Shown piece after piece: positions 1-6,860 of a stretch of DNA of 9,057 nt. A model generated the notes under the pieces. The model was not told the origin of the DNA. It made no database searches and saw only the letters and a program-made list of their open reading frames with translations. Source of the stretch: Pedobacter schmidteae (GTDB lineage Bacteria; Bacteroidota; Bacteroidia; Sphingobacteriales; Sphingobacteriaceae); the NCBI GenBank assembly GCA_945906015.1, contig CAMDQV010000067.1, positions 1 to 9,057 of the forward strand, written 5' to 3'. Each line of letters begins with the position of its first letter. Positions within the stretch are counted from its first letter, which is position 1. The translations under genes and the position numbers were made by a program.

Positions 1-80
1 ACTGTCTGAATGCGATGAATCTTGAGCAGATTTGCAGCGTTTTTGAACAACAAAAAACAAAGCTTCATCTTGAAAAATAA
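1..80 (+). CDS. C-terminal end of an upstream gene, probably a second GT-9 glycosyltransferase (partial)
   Basis: An open frame enters from the left edge (first complete codon at 3) and ends with TAA at 78-80, giving 25 residues beginning CLNAMNLEQICSVFEQ. No start lies in the window, so this is the 3' end of a gene. The stretch CLNAMNLEQI lines up with the C-terminus of the next gene, CMNSINLNKV: C, N, N and L are identical and most other positions are conservative changes. The aligned cysteine is the last of that protein's cysteine cluster. The two bases before the first codon (AC) would also allow Asn, as in the neighbour's FNC. I infer a tandem GT-9 paralogue of LPS-core type. The frame overlaps the start of the next gene, as expected in an operon. 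With so few residues, the family call is tentative; that a gene ends here is more secure. Confidence 0.5.
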   Translation, partial: CLNAMNLEQICSVFEQQKTKLHLEK

Positions 81-1047
81 GAATCTTAAAATACTGGTCA
101 TTCGCTTTAGCTCTATTGGGGATATTGTGCTTACAAGTCCCGTTTTGAGATGTCTAAAAGAACAAATTGAAGGTCTTGAACTTCACTATTTAAGTAAAAA
201 ATCATTTGAAGCAGTTTTGTCAGGAAATCCGCATATTGACAAGCTTCATTTTTTTGAAAACTCACTTTCTGAATGCATAACAGCTCTTAAAAAGGAAAAA
301 TTTGACCATGTAATTGATCTTCACCATAATTTAAGAACCTTACTGATTAAAACCAGCCTTGGGATTAATTCCAGATCATTTGATAAGCTAAATTGGAAGA
401 AATGGTTATTGGTTAATTTAAAAAAAAATATTCTCCCTCCAAAACATATTGTTGACAGGTATCTCCAGACTATAGAATTTCTTGGGGTTAAAAATGATGG
501 AAAAGGTCTTGATTATTTTTTAACAAATGAATATGATCTAAAAAACATGCTACCTCAGTCACATTTAAACTTTATATCTGTGGTAATTGGAGCTCAGCAT
601 GGTACAAAACGATTACCTGTTGATAGATTGATAGAGTTATGCAATAAAATCGATTATCCTGTGGTATTGTTAGGAGGCCTGGAGGATGCGGAACGGGGTC
701 AAAAAATTGCACTAAAAGCAGGTAAACATGTATTTAATGCATGCGGAAAATTCAAGCTTGACCAAAGTGCATTCCTGATAAAAATGTCTGAAAAAGTAAT
801 TAGTCACGATACTGGGTTGATGCATATAGCAGCAGCCTTCAAAAAACAAATTTTATCCATTTGGGGCAACACCGTTCCTGAATTTGGAATGTATCCATAC
901 AAAGTTGATCATTCATCCATTTTTGAGGTTAAGGGGCTTAGCTGCCGTCCTTGTTCAAAAATTGGACACGATACTTGTCCTAAAGGTCATTTTAACTGTA
1001 TGAATAGTATAAATTTGAACAAAGTAATTGATCAGGCAAATGGCTAA
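70..1047 (+). CDS. GT-9 family glycosyltransferase (ADP-heptose:LPS heptosyltransferase-like)
   Basis: This is a GT-B fold glycosyltransferase of family 9, expected to add heptose or a related sugar to the LPS core on the cytoplasmic face of the inner membrane. The N-terminal motif ILVIRFSSIGDIVLTSPVLR is the classic acceptor-side signature. The C-terminal half has HDTGLMHIAAAFKK and IWGNTVPEFGMYPY, the nucleotide-sugar side of the family. A cysteine cluster CRPC-x7-C-x6-C closes the protein. No ATG precedes the conserved core. The frame opens after a TGA at 16-18 and offers TTG codons at 22, 43 and 70. I prefer TTG at 70, because homologues usually begin just before the KILVIR strand and it overlaps the preceding stop by only 11 nt. 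From 70 the product is 325 residues; from 22 it would be 341. The 3' end overlaps the phosphatase gene by 8 nt. The donor and acceptor sugars cannot be read from the sequence. Confidence 0.9.
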   Translation: MKNKNLKILVIRFSSIGDIVLTSPVLRCLKEQIEGLELHYLSKKSFEAVLSGNPHIDKLHFFENSLSECITALKKEKFDHVIDLHHNLRTLLIKTSLGINSRSFDKLNWKKWLLVNLKKNILPPKHIVDRYLQTIEFLGVKNDGKGLDYFLTNEYDLKNMLPQSHLNFISVVIGAQHGTKRLPVDRLIELCNKIDYPVVLLGGLEDAERGQKIALKAGKHVFNACGKFKLDQSAFLIKMSEKVISHDTGLMHIAAAFKKQILSIWGNTVPEFGMYPYKVDHSSIFEVKGLSCRPCSKIGHDTCPKGHFNCMNSINLNKVIDQANG

Positions 1048-1543
1048 AACATTATTATTGATCAGACATGCCAAATCAGATTGGGGAGATTTAATGCTTT
1101 CTGATTTTGAAAGGCCATTAAATCATAGAGGAGAAATAAATGCTCCTGAAATGGCCAAAAGGCTTGTCAAAAGAGAATTATTTCCTCAGCAATTTATTAG
1201 CAGTCCTGCCCTTCGTGCCATAACTACAGCAAAATACTTTGCAAAAGAACTCCATATAAATCCTTCGGATATCATACAAGAGAAAGAAATCTATGATGCT
1301 TTGACAAACTCCTTAATGGAAGTAGTAAATAACCTGGATGAAAGTTCCAATTTCACAGCCTTATTCGGTCATAATCCAGGAATAACTGGCTTAGTTAATT
1401 ATCTAATTAATCAAGAGATATCTCATTTGCCAACATGCGGAATGGCACTCATTAAATTCCCTTTTGATCAATGGAAAATGGTAAGTAGTGGTACTGGAGA
1501 ACTGGTATTTTTTGATTTCCCCAAAAACGATAATTTAATATAA
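1040..1543 (+). CDS. SixA-like histidine phosphatase family protein
   Basis: A 167-residue protein of the histidine phosphatase (phosphoglycerate mutase-like) superfamily, short single-domain SixA type. The catalytic motif LLIRHAKSDW lies at residues 6-15, with the nucleophilic His in RHA. A second arginine lies in SSPALRA (about 54-60) and the second catalytic histidine in FGHNPG (about 109-114). SixA of E. coli removes phosphate from a histidine-phosphotransfer domain; the substrate here is unknown and could be another phosphohistidine or a small phosphoester. The frame can be opened 12 nt upstream at a TTG, but ATG at 1040 fits better: it begins MAKTLLLIRH, with an AGG at 1034-1036 just before it. 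It overlaps the GT-9 stop by 8 nt, so the two are probably translationally coupled. It converges on dprA with 4 bp between the stop codons. Confidence 0.9.
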   Translation: MAKTLLLIRHAKSDWGDLMLSDFERPLNHRGEINAPEMAKRLVKRELFPQQFISSPALRAITTAKYFAKELHINPSDIIQEKEIYDALTNSLMEVVNNLDESSNFTALFGHNPGITGLVNYLINQEISHLPTCGMALIKFPFDQWKMVSSGTGELVFFDFPKNDNLI

Positions 1544-1547
1544 AATA

Positions 1548-2645
1548 CTACTGTACCAATTTATAGACCTTGCCTGGCAAGGAAATAATATTTCCTTGCA
1601 TTTCCATCCCAAGAATAGTAACTGCTAGTCTGCTCTGTTGCAATCCGGTCAGAAAAGATAATTCATCTACAGCTACACTCCCTTTTAAAGAAAGAACATT
1701 GGCAATAATCTGTTCATCTGCTGATAAATTGAGTGGCAAACTTAATTGGGGTTTAGCTGGTACTTCAATATCCCTATTCCATCCCATGATATATTCAATA
1801 TCTTCAACTTTGGTAATCAGATTGGCGCGATGTGTTTTGATGAGAAAGTTACATCCCAGACTAAATTCATCATTAATCCTTCCTGGGAAGGCAAAAACAT
1901 CTCTATTGTATGAATTTGCGAGCTCTGCAGTGATCAGAGCTCCTCCTTTAATACTTGCTTCTACCACAATTATAAGATCCGATAAGCCCGCAATTATTCG
2001 ATTCCGCTTTGGAAAATTTTCAGGAGCTGGGATTGTGCCCGACATAAATTCAGTAAGAAGACCGCCGCATTCAAGCATTTTTTCGGCCATAGTTCGATGC
2101 TGGGCTGGATAAATACGATCAAGCCCATGGCCAAGCACTCCAATGGTTGGGATCTCTAATTTTAAAGACTCCTTATGGGCAGCACCATCAATTCCATAGG
2201 CTAGTCCACTAACAATTAGCGGATCATAAACCTGAAGGTTTGCAATCAAATTTTTACATAGTTCCCTTCCATAATCGGTCGCATTTCTTGTTCCAACTAC
2301 GCTAATTATTTTAGACTTATTCAAATCAGCATTACCCTTAAAATAGAGCATTACTGGAGCATCAGCACAATTTCTGAGACGCTTGGGATAATCTGCATCT
2401 GTTAAAAACAAAGGTTTGATCTTGTATTTATCGATGAATTTAAGTTCAGCCTCTGCAAACTTAAATACTTCATGATTCATAATCAGTTCCAAAGTCTTAG
2501 GCCCAATACCCGGCACTTTTTTGAGATGATGGCTTTTGGCTTTAAACACTTCTTCTTCGTTTCCGAAATAGCTAAGCAGATTACGGGCAAGAACTGAACC
2601 TATACCGGGAAGGCAAGAAAGGGCAATTTGATGGAATAAAGACAT
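1548..2645 (-). CDS. dprA: DNA-processing protein DprA
   Basis: DprA (Smf) binds incoming single-stranded DNA during natural transformation and loads RecA. At 365 residues it has the usual long architecture. Two helix-hairpin-helix motifs lie at about 12-28 (LPGIGSVLARNLL) and 44-55 (VPGIGPKTLELI). The Rossmann-like core at about 113-285 carries VVGTRNATDYG, VSGLAYGIDGAAH, GVLGHGLDRIYP, FPKRNRIIAGLSD, EASIKGGALITAELA and FAFPGRIND. A C-terminal winged-helix domain (about 305-365) completes it. The ATG at 2645 is preceded by A/T-rich DNA without a Shine-Dalgarno. The gene lies 90 bp downstream of rsmG on the same strand and is probably the last gene of that unit. No comEA, comEC or other competence gene is in the window, so competence itself cannot be inferred. 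The last codons contain strong alternative hairpins (see 1568-1599). Confidence 0.96.
   Translation of the reverse strand: MSLFHQIALSCLPGIGSVLARNLLSYFGNEEEVFKAKSHHLKKVPGIGPKTLELIMNHEVFKFAEAELKFIDKYKIKPLFLTDADYPKRLRNCADAPVMLYFKGNADLNKSKIISVVGTRNATDYGRELCKNLIANLQVYDPLIVSGLAYGIDGAAHKESLKLEIPTIGVLGHGLDRIYPAQHRTMAEKMLECGGLLTEFMSGTIPAPENFPKRNRIIAGLSDLIIVVEASIKGGALITAELANSYNRDVFAFPGRINDEFSLGCNFLIKTHRANLITKVEDIEYIMGWNRDIEVPAKPQLSLPLNLSADEQIIANVLSLKGSVAVDELSFLTGLQQSRLAVTILGMEMQGNIISLPGKVYKLVQ
1568..1599. repeat. Overlapping, mutually exclusive hairpins inside the 3' end of dprA
   Basis: Three complementary arms lie side by side: CCTTGCC (1568-1574), GGCAAGG (1576-1582) and CCTTGC (1594-1599). The middle arm can pair with the left arm, or with the right arm as part of a 23-nt palindrome (1577-1599, 11-bp arms GCAAGGAAATA and TATTTCCTTGC around one central A). 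In RNA the second form is a 9-bp stem with a 5-nt loop. The site lies in the last dprA codons and 25 nt past the sixA-like stop, so both convergent transcripts could fold it. No U tract follows on either strand, so it is not a textbook intrinsic terminator. It could act as a bidirectional pause or 3'-end stabiliser. Confidence 0.6.
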
Positions 2646-2712
2646 CTTTAATGTTTTTTGTTAAAATTAAACTCAGAAAAGCTAAAAACTAACAGCATTG
2701 GGGATGCCGTAT

Positions 2713-2733
2713 TTCAGTAAAAAATCTACTGAA
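2713..2733 (-). terminator. Possible weak hairpin downstream of rsmG
   Basis: Perfect 7-bp arms TTCAGTA (2713-2719) and TACTGAA (2727-2733) surround a 7-nt loop, 2 nt beyond the rsmG stop codon on the minus strand. On that strand the loop is U-rich (GATTTTT), but no U tract follows the stem, so it may stabilise the 3' end or give partial termination before dprA. The remaining bases up to the dprA start show only a TAGCTTTT sequence (minus strand, 2677-2684) that resembles a -7 box but has no matching -33 element. Confidence 0.3.
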
Positions 2734-2735
2734 TA

Positions 2736-3362
2736 TTATTGTGGAATATACACCACGTATTTTGTGTCAAAATAATCTTCTTTAAAATAATTGGGAAGCG
2801 GGATCAATTCTGCGATTAATCCTGATTCCTTTATTTCTTGGTCAAGATCACCTCCTTTAAGATATAAAATACCATTTTGAAGTGTATTCATTGATTTTTT
2901 TTCAAATTTACCCCTTACCCAGGGGTAAAAATCAGCTAATTTGGTGACTGCTCTTGAAACAACAAAATTAAACTTGTCATCAATCTGTTCAGCTCTTGCA
3001 TGAGTTGATCTTACATTTTTTAAATCTAAAGCCAATGTAACCTCCTTAACAACCTTTATTTTCTTTCCAATAGAATCAACCAAATGAAAATGAGTGTCAG
3101 GAAACATAATTGCAAGAGGAATTCCTGGGAATCCTCCACCGGTACCAACATCCAAAATTTTTTCGCCGGGCAAAAATGAAATAACTTTGGCAATAGTCAA
3201 TGAATGCAGAATATGGTGCAGATAAAGCATATCAATATCTTTCCTTGAAATGAGGTTTATTCTGGCATTCCAAAAACGATACTGCTCATCAAGGGCTTCA
3301 AATTGATCCTTTTGAGTCTGACTTAAGTCAGGAAAATAGTGATATATTATTTCAGAAGTCAA
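2736..3362 (-). CDS. rsmG: 16S rRNA (guanine(527)-N7)-methyltransferase RsmG
   Basis: RsmG (GidB) transfers a methyl group from S-adenosylmethionine to N7 of G527 in 16S rRNA, near the decoding site. The 208-residue length is normal for the family. The SAM-binding loop ILDVGTGGGFPGIPLA is at about 69-84, followed by HLVDS (93-97) and the conserved FVVSRAVTKL (about 133-142) and YLKGG (167-171). The N-terminal segment YFPDLSQTQ...WNARINLISRKDID is typical of Bacteroidota versions. The start codon is TTG: the sequence at 3360-3362 is CAA on the plus strand, no ATG occurs before the first conserved residues, and the frame upstream runs into the end of the GT-2 gene. It lies 13 nt downstream of that gene, so the two are almost certainly co-transcribed. 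Confidence 0.96.
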   Translation of the reverse strand: MTSEIIYHYFPDLSQTQKDQFEALDEQYRFWNARINLISRKDIDMLYLHHILHSLTIAKVISFLPGEKILDVGTGGGFPGIPLAIMFPDTHFHLVDSIGKKIKVVKEVTLALDLKNVRSTHARAEQIDDKFNFVVSRAVTKLADFYPWVRGKFEKKSMNTLQNGILYLKGGDLDQEIKESGLIAELIPLPNYFKEDYFDTKYVVYIPQ

Positions 3363-3375
3363 TCTAATATTTTTT

Positions 3376-4491
3376 TTATTTCCATTCCACTTTTTTCCTA
3401 AAAATGGATATAAAGCTTAATAGCATAATATAAATGTAGTAAATGAAATCAAATACAGGTAAGTACCAGATAAGATCTATGTAGTTTAATTTCTTTAATA
3501 CTGGAATATAGACCAGAATTTGTACCAGCATTCGTATAAAAAATACAGAAGCAATTAACAACCATTGGTCTTTTATAGCAATTAAGGTAATCAGTAAAGC
3601 ATAAAATAAAATCCCAGATAACACCTGGATAGTCAGCATTCTTTTATGCTGTTTTTTATACGCTTTACCGGCACCCTGATGTCGAAATTTTTGCGAAAAG
3701 AATCCAGAAAGAGAATTTTTAGGCTCCGACCAAACCTGAGCATCGGGATGTATCTCAATCCTGGTATTTAAGCGGTTTGCATTCTGATTAACAAAGAGAT
3801 CATCATCGCCTGATAAAATATGCATATGCGAAGCAAATCCCTTGCCACTAAAAAATAAAGACTTCTTATAGGCCATGTTACGCCCTACACCCATATATGG
3901 AATGCCTTTCAGTGCGTAAGAGAGATAATTTATTGCCGTCAAAAATGTTTCGAATCTAATAAACTTATTGAGAAATCCTCCTTTAAACTCATATGGAGAA
4001 TATCCAAGTACAATCTCAGTATTTCCAGTAAAGTTGTTTTGCATATGCATAAGCCATTGGTTTGATGCAGGTTTGCAATCAGCATCCGTAAAAACCAAAT
4101 TTTCATTGTTTGTAGCCTTAATACCTAAAGTTACTGCAAACTTTTTACCGTGCTTAAAACGTGGATGCTCAAGGATAGTAACCACTTTTAAGTTTTTATA
4201 TTCTACAGACAGATCGCGCAAAAACCAATCTGAACCATCATTAGAGCAATCATTAACAACTATGACTTCAAAATCAGGATAATCCTGAGTAAGAATAGGC
4301 ACTAGATTTTTTTTCAGATTTTCTAGTTCATTTCTTGCGCAAATGATCACCGAAAGAGGTAATTTTAGCTGTGCATCTGGTTCTATGCCCCTAAAAGAAG
4401 CTAATTTTCGATGAATTACAAGAACATAAAAAAGTTGAAGTAATAAACAGATCTGTAATGAAATTACTATAGAAAGATAAAAATAATCCAC
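3376..4491 (-). CDS. Membrane-anchored GT-2 family glycosyltransferase
   Basis: A 371-residue processive-type family 2 (GT-A) glycosyltransferase. It has an N-terminal membrane helix (about 4-26), a cytoplasmic catalytic domain (about 45-280) and two or three C-terminal helices (about 286-306, 310-331, 338-364). Nucleotide-binding SVIICARNE is at 47-55, EVIVVNDCSNDGS at 75-87, the metal-binding TDADC at 135-139, and SGDDDLF, with the likely catalytic acid, at 227-233. The usual QxxRW acceptor motif appears as QKFRH (267-271). The start is GTG at 4491: an in-frame TAA lies two codons upstream and no ATG occurs before the catalytic core. It heads the minus-strand unit with rsmG and dprA and is divergent from tgt. 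It probably builds a surface polysaccharide or glycolipid; substrate unknown. Confidence 0.9.
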   Translation of the reverse strand: MDYFYLSIVISLQICLLLQLFYVLVIHRKLASFRGIEPDAQLKLPLSVIICARNELENLKKNLVPILTQDYPDFEVIVVNDCSNDGSDWFLRDLSVEYKNLKVVTILEHPRFKHGKKFAVTLGIKATNNENLVFTDADCKPASNQWLMHMQNNFTGNTEIVLGYSPYEFKGGFLNKFIRFETFLTAINYLSYALKGIPYMGVGRNMAYKKSLFFSGKGFASHMHILSGDDDLFVNQNANRLNTRIEIHPDAQVWSEPKNSLSGFFSQKFRHQGAGKAYKKQHKRMLTIQVLSGILFYALLITLIAIKDQWLLIASVFFIRMLVQILVYIPVLKKLNYIDLIWYLPVFDFIYYIYIMLLSFISIFRKKVEWK

Positions 4492-4610
4492 GTGTTAAAT
4501 TAAACTTTTGAATGCAAGTAAATTTCTAATTTTTAAACTAACAATTAGCATGGTTTGTAAAATAAACTATTCATAATTTCTACTCGCCACGGCAGCAGTT
4601 TATATTTTGC

Positions 4611-4618
4611 TATTTTTG
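4611..4618 (+). promoter_or_regulatory. Candidate Bacteroidota -7 promoter element for the tgt operon
   Basis: TATTTTTG matches the Bacteroidota -7 consensus TAnnTTTG exactly and ends 20 nt before the tgt ATG, which would give a 5' leader of roughly 15 nt. I do not see a TTG -33 element at the expected distance, so the match is one-sided. The rest of the 147-bp divergent region (4492-4638) holds a small inverted repeat (CTAATT at 4526-4531, AATTAG at 4543-4548) and no clear promoter for the GT-2 gene. Confidence 0.4.
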
Positions 4619-4638
4619 CCCTAATTATTGATTTTTGA

Positions 4639-5769
4639 ATGAAATTTAAATTAGAGGCAGAAGATAAAAATTCAAAGGCACGTGCAGGAGAGATCACTAC
4701 CGACCATGGTGTGATAAAAACACCTATTTTCATGCCTGTAGGTACTGCAGGATCAGTTAAAGCTGTGCATCAGCATGAGTTAGCAAATGATATAAAAGCC
4801 CAAATCATACTTGGCAATACCTATCATTTATATTTAAGACCCGGACTTGAAACCCTGCAATTAGCGGGTGGATTACATAAATTTAATGGGTGGAAAAGAC
4901 CACTACTTACCGATAGCGGAGGATATCAGGTATATTCTCTTTCAGGAGTACGCAAAATAAAGGAAGAAGGAGTTACGTTCCGATCCCATATTGATGGTTC
5001 TAAACATTTGTTTACTCCTGAATCTGTTATGGATACCCAGAGGATTATTGGCGCTGATATCATTATGGCCTTTGATGAATGCACTCCCTATCCGTGTGAG
5101 TATGGTTATGCAAGGAGATCAATGGAAATGACTCACCGATGGCTGAAACGCTGTTGCGAACGTTTTGATATAACAGAACCCATTTATGGATATGATCAGA
5201 CGCTATTCCCTATTGTGCAGGGTTCAGTGTATAAAGACCTTAGAAAACAATCGGCAGAAGTGATTGCCTCATTTGAAAGGGAAGGGAATGCAATCGGAGG
5301 CTTGTCTGTTGGAGAGCCTGCTGAGGATATGTATGAAATGACAGAAATTGTTTGTGATATCCTTCCAAAAGAAAAACCACGCTACCTGATGGGTGTGGGC
5401 ACTCCGATTAATCTTTTGGAAAATATTGCTCTTGGAATTGACATGTTCGATTGTGTAATGCCTACCAGAAATGCAAGAAATGGTATGCTTTTTACAAAAA
5501 ATGGAATCATTAATATTAGAAATGAGCGATGGAAGAATGATTTTTCTGCAATTGAAGAAGATAGCGATCTTTATGCAGACAGAAACTATACAAAGGCTTA
5601 TCTTAGACATCTTACACATTCCAAAGAGATACTGGGAGCACAAATCGCTACTTTACACAACCTAAATTTTTATTTATGGCTGATGAATGAAGCAAGAGAA
5701 AAGATTATTGAAGGAGAATTTACAGAATGGAAGAATAAAATGGTTATTCAGCTAGCTCAACGTTTATAA
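4639..5769 (+). CDS. tgt: tRNA-guanine transglycosylase (queuine tRNA-ribosyltransferase)
   Basis: TGT exchanges guanine-34 of GUN-anticodon tRNAs (Asp, Asn, His, Tyr) for the queuosine precursor preQ1. The product is 376 residues, the standard bacterial length. By comparison with characterised enzymes, the general base Asp is D92 in TDSGGYQVYSL, the pocket Asp is D146 in MAFDECTPYP, and the nucleophile is D271 in GIDMFDCVMPTRNARNG. Substrate-site motifs GGLSVGEP (220-227) and LMGVGTP (250-256) are present. The C-terminal zinc site is unusual: the three cysteine ligands of E. coli TGT (C302, C304, C307) correspond to S309, L311 and D314, while the histidine ligand (H333) is kept as H340. The rest of the domain (NYTKAYLRHL, ATLHNLNFYLWLM) is intact. 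The ATG at 4639 is the natural start. Its stop lies 4 bp before the permease gene. Confidence 0.97.
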   Translation: MKFKLEAEDKNSKARAGEITTDHGVIKTPIFMPVGTAGSVKAVHQHELANDIKAQIILGNTYHLYLRPGLETLQLAGGLHKFNGWKRPLLTDSGGYQVYSLSGVRKIKEEGVTFRSHIDGSKHLFTPESVMDTQRIIGADIIMAFDECTPYPCEYGYARRSMEMTHRWLKRCCERFDITEPIYGYDQTLFPIVQGSVYKDLRKQSAEVIASFEREGNAIGGLSVGEPAEDMYEMTEIVCDILPKEKPRYLMGVGTPINLLENIALGIDMFDCVMPTRNARNGMLFTKNGIINIRNERWKNDFSAIEEDSDLYADRNYTKAYLRHLTHSKEILGAQIATLHNLNFYLWLMNEAREKIIEGEFTEWKNKMVIQLAQRL

Positions 5770-5773
5770 AGGC

Positions 5774-6853
5774 ATGATCAAAATCATTGACTGGTATATC
5801 ATTAAAAAATACCTGGGTACATTTTCTTTTACCCTGGCTATTTTCACAGTGATTATGGTCATTTTTGATGTTTCCGAGAAACTAGATGATTTTTTACGGC
5901 ATGATGCACCAATTTATGAGATCATATTTAGTTATTACGCCGGCTTCATTCCATTTTATTTAAATTTTCTTTCCCCACTGATCAATTTTATTGCTGTCAT
6001 ATTTTTTACAGCTAAAATGGCTGATCAAACTGAAATAGTACCTATTCTTAGTAGCGGAATTAGTTTTAAGCGTTTTTTGTGGCCCTATTTCATTTCATCA
6101 AGCGTAATTTTCTTCGTTACCCTGATCTTCAATTTGTTTATCATACCAGAAACAAATGAACTAAAGATTGATTTTGAAAACATTTATGTCAATCCAAAAT
6201 CTGATAATTCAAAGATGTATACTCATATGCAAATCGATAAGAACAGCTATGTTTATATAGAAAACTTTGATAATAATCAGAAAATTGGTTACAAATTCGT
6301 TTTAGAAAAATTTAGCGGTTATGACCTTAAAGAAAAATTAGTAGCTGATAAGATCACATGGGACTCATTAAAATCAAAGTGGATTATTGACAACTACACC
6401 ATTCGAAAAATTGATGGACTGAAAGAAAGTTTGGATATGGGTTTAAAGAAAGATACCACGCTGGATATGCGTCCTAAAGACTTTGAAATTTATGATAATA
6501 TTTACCAGGCAATGAATATGCGTGAGTTAAATGAACGAATTGATAAAGAAGAAACCAGGGGAACCGGGGTAATGGTAGACCTTCAATTAGAGAAATACAA
6601 ACGCTTTGTATATCCTTTTTCTGCCTACATATTAACTCTTATGGGGGTATCCTTATCATCACGAAAGGTACGAGGGGGTATTGGACTTCCACTTGGTCTT
6701 GGTATGTTTTTAAGTTTCACCTACATCCTATTTATACAATTTGCCAATATGTTTGCATTAAAGGGAGGCTTACCCCCATTTGTGGCAGTGCTTATTCCTA
6801 ATATAATTTTTGGAATTCTTGGTATATATCTCTTAATAAAAGCTCCAAAATAA
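5774..6853 (+). CDS. LptF/LptG (YjgP/YjgQ) family permease
   Basis: An inner-membrane subunit of the LptB2FG-type ABC exporter that extracts lipopolysaccharide and passes it to the periplasmic bridge. The 359 residues follow the family layout: three N-terminal helices (about 14-34, 52-82 and 102-124, with the conserved start IIDWYIIKKYLGTF), a periplasmic beta-jellyroll stretch (about 130-265), and three C-terminal helices (about 278-296, 304-328, 335-356). The coupling-region motif LSPLINFIAVIFFTAKMADQTEIVPILSSG is split across two helices' ends as usual. Whether it is the LptF or LptG partner cannot be decided here. It begins 4 bp after tgt, an order I recall as common in Bacteroidota. The partner permease, lptB and lptC are not in the window. 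Confidence 0.92.
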   Translation: MIKIIDWYIIKKYLGTFSFTLAIFTVIMVIFDVSEKLDDFLRHDAPIYEIIFSYYAGFIPFYLNFLSPLINFIAVIFFTAKMADQTEIVPILSSGISFKRFLWPYFISSSVIFFVTLIFNLFIIPETNELKIDFENIYVNPKSDNSKMYTHMQIDKNSYVYIENFDNNQKIGYKFVLEKFSGYDLKEKLVADKITWDSLKSKWIIDNYTIRKIDGLKESLDMGLKKDTTLDMRPKDFEIYDNIYQAMNMRELNERIDKEETRGTGVMVDLQLEKYKRFVYPFSAYILTLMGVSLSSRKVRGGIGLPLGLGMFLSFTYILFIQFANMFALKGGLPPFVAVLIPNIIFGILGIYLLIKAPK

Positions 6854-6860
6854 CACCTTC

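Noticed and set aside
1570..2112. 180-codon plus-strand open frame opposite dprA
   Set aside because: It lies entirely antisense to dprA, whose motifs are unmistakable. The translation is low-complexity in style (many Ser, Ile, Arg) with no recognisable domain.
3968..4282. Plus-strand open frame antisense to the GT-2 gene
   Set aside because: It is opposite the conserved catalytic region of the glycosyltransferase and shows no protein features of its own.
4545..4733. 62-codon minus-strand frame across the tgt start
   Set aside because: It covers the tgt promoter and first codons in antisense and has no sign of being a real protein.
5269..5665. Minus-strand (5269-5643) and plus-strand (5471-5665) frames within tgt
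   Set aside because: Both are out-of-frame readings of the well-conserved tgt gene.
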